In this document: piece by piece, positions 12,926 to 12,926 of the stretch
Position numbering within the stretch: position 1 is the stretch's first letter
How the letters are laid out: every line of letters begins with the position of its first letter
Source: Nanobdellota archaeon
GTDB lineage: Archaea; Nanobdellota; Nanobdellia; Pacearchaeales; GW2011-AR1
DNA length: 12,926 bases
NCBI GenBank assembly: GCA_018830845.1
Contig: JAHJRS010000023.1
Location: 1-12,926, forward strand
Direction: 5' to 3'
Notes under the pieces: model-generated
What the model saw: the letters and a program-made list of their open reading frames with translations, nothing else
Database searches by the model: none
What the model was told of the DNA's origin: nothing
Made by a program: the position numbers and the translations under genes

Positions 12926-12926
12926 A

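Larger units (their letters stand above)
12787..12926 (-). mobile_element. right end of an IS200/IS605-family element
   Basis: The stretch contains the C-terminus of a Y1 transposase followed, about 14 bases after its stop, by a perfect palindrome and then GGAGGATGTCAC. Transposase, then subterminal hairpin, then a short tail ending in a TCAC/TCAA-type tetranucleotide is the right-end layout of this family. The exact boundary (after TCAC, near 12787) is inferred. The left end lies outside the window. The local GC content is clearly higher than that of the surrounding DNA. Confidence 0.65.

Noticed and set aside
12787..12926. tnpB or omega-RNA guide system at the IS end
   Set aside because: No TnpB sequence is present in the visible part; only the TnpA tail and the terminal hairpin are seen.

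Overview
The window is archaeal chromosomal DNA. The clearest signs are a group II chaperonin (thermosome), a tRNA-Tyr gene interrupted at the canonical archaeal 37/38 position by an intron with a bulge-helix-bulge splice motif, and TATA boxes placed about 25 bp ahead of most start codons with no room for a ribosome binding site, meaning leaderless transcripts. The DNA is strongly AT-rich, the genes are tightly packed, and convergent genes abut or overlap by 4 bases. Many products are small and unrecognised. A DPANN-type archaeon fits, but that placement is inference.

Layout, left to right. (1) The C-terminal part of a TatD-family hydrolase with a small unknown gene behind it. (2) A convergent thermosome gene in which the conserved catalytic aspartate of the chaperonin ATPase reads as asparagine. 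(3) Two small unknown genes and a signal-peptide/one-TM surface protein. (4) A 47-residue zinc-ribbon microprotein, the tRNA-Tyr gene with a strong hairpin-plus-T terminator, and about 250 bp holding a hairpin, a promoter-like site and a possible 20-residue acidic peptide. (5) A membrane-anchored matrixin-type metalloprotease with a CARDB-like domain, divergent from a coiled-coil protein with a 22-cysteine zinc-binding C-terminus. (6) A translationally coupled pair: an SF1 UvrD-like helicase with an N-terminal RQC-like winged helix, then a phosphoribosyltransferase-like protein. (7) A lone unknown gene facing a VIT1/CCC1 metal transporter and its small membrane-protein partner. (8) At the right edge, a putative HExxH metallopeptidase missing its N-terminus. 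It lies next to the end of an IS200/IS605 element: the C-terminus of the Y1 transposase TnpA followed by the right-end palindrome.

Functionally this is mostly housekeeping and cell-surface content (protein folding, DNA/RNA hydrolysis, tRNA, metal transport, secreted or anchored proteins) with one recent-looking mobile-element scar. The most unusual items are the Asp-to-Asn chaperonin, the RQC-UvrD helicase coupled to an orphan phosphoribosyltransferase, the multi-CxxC coiled-coil protein, and the IS insertion that appears to have beheaded the metallopeptidase gene. No CRISPR array, rRNA or recognisable complete defence system was seen.
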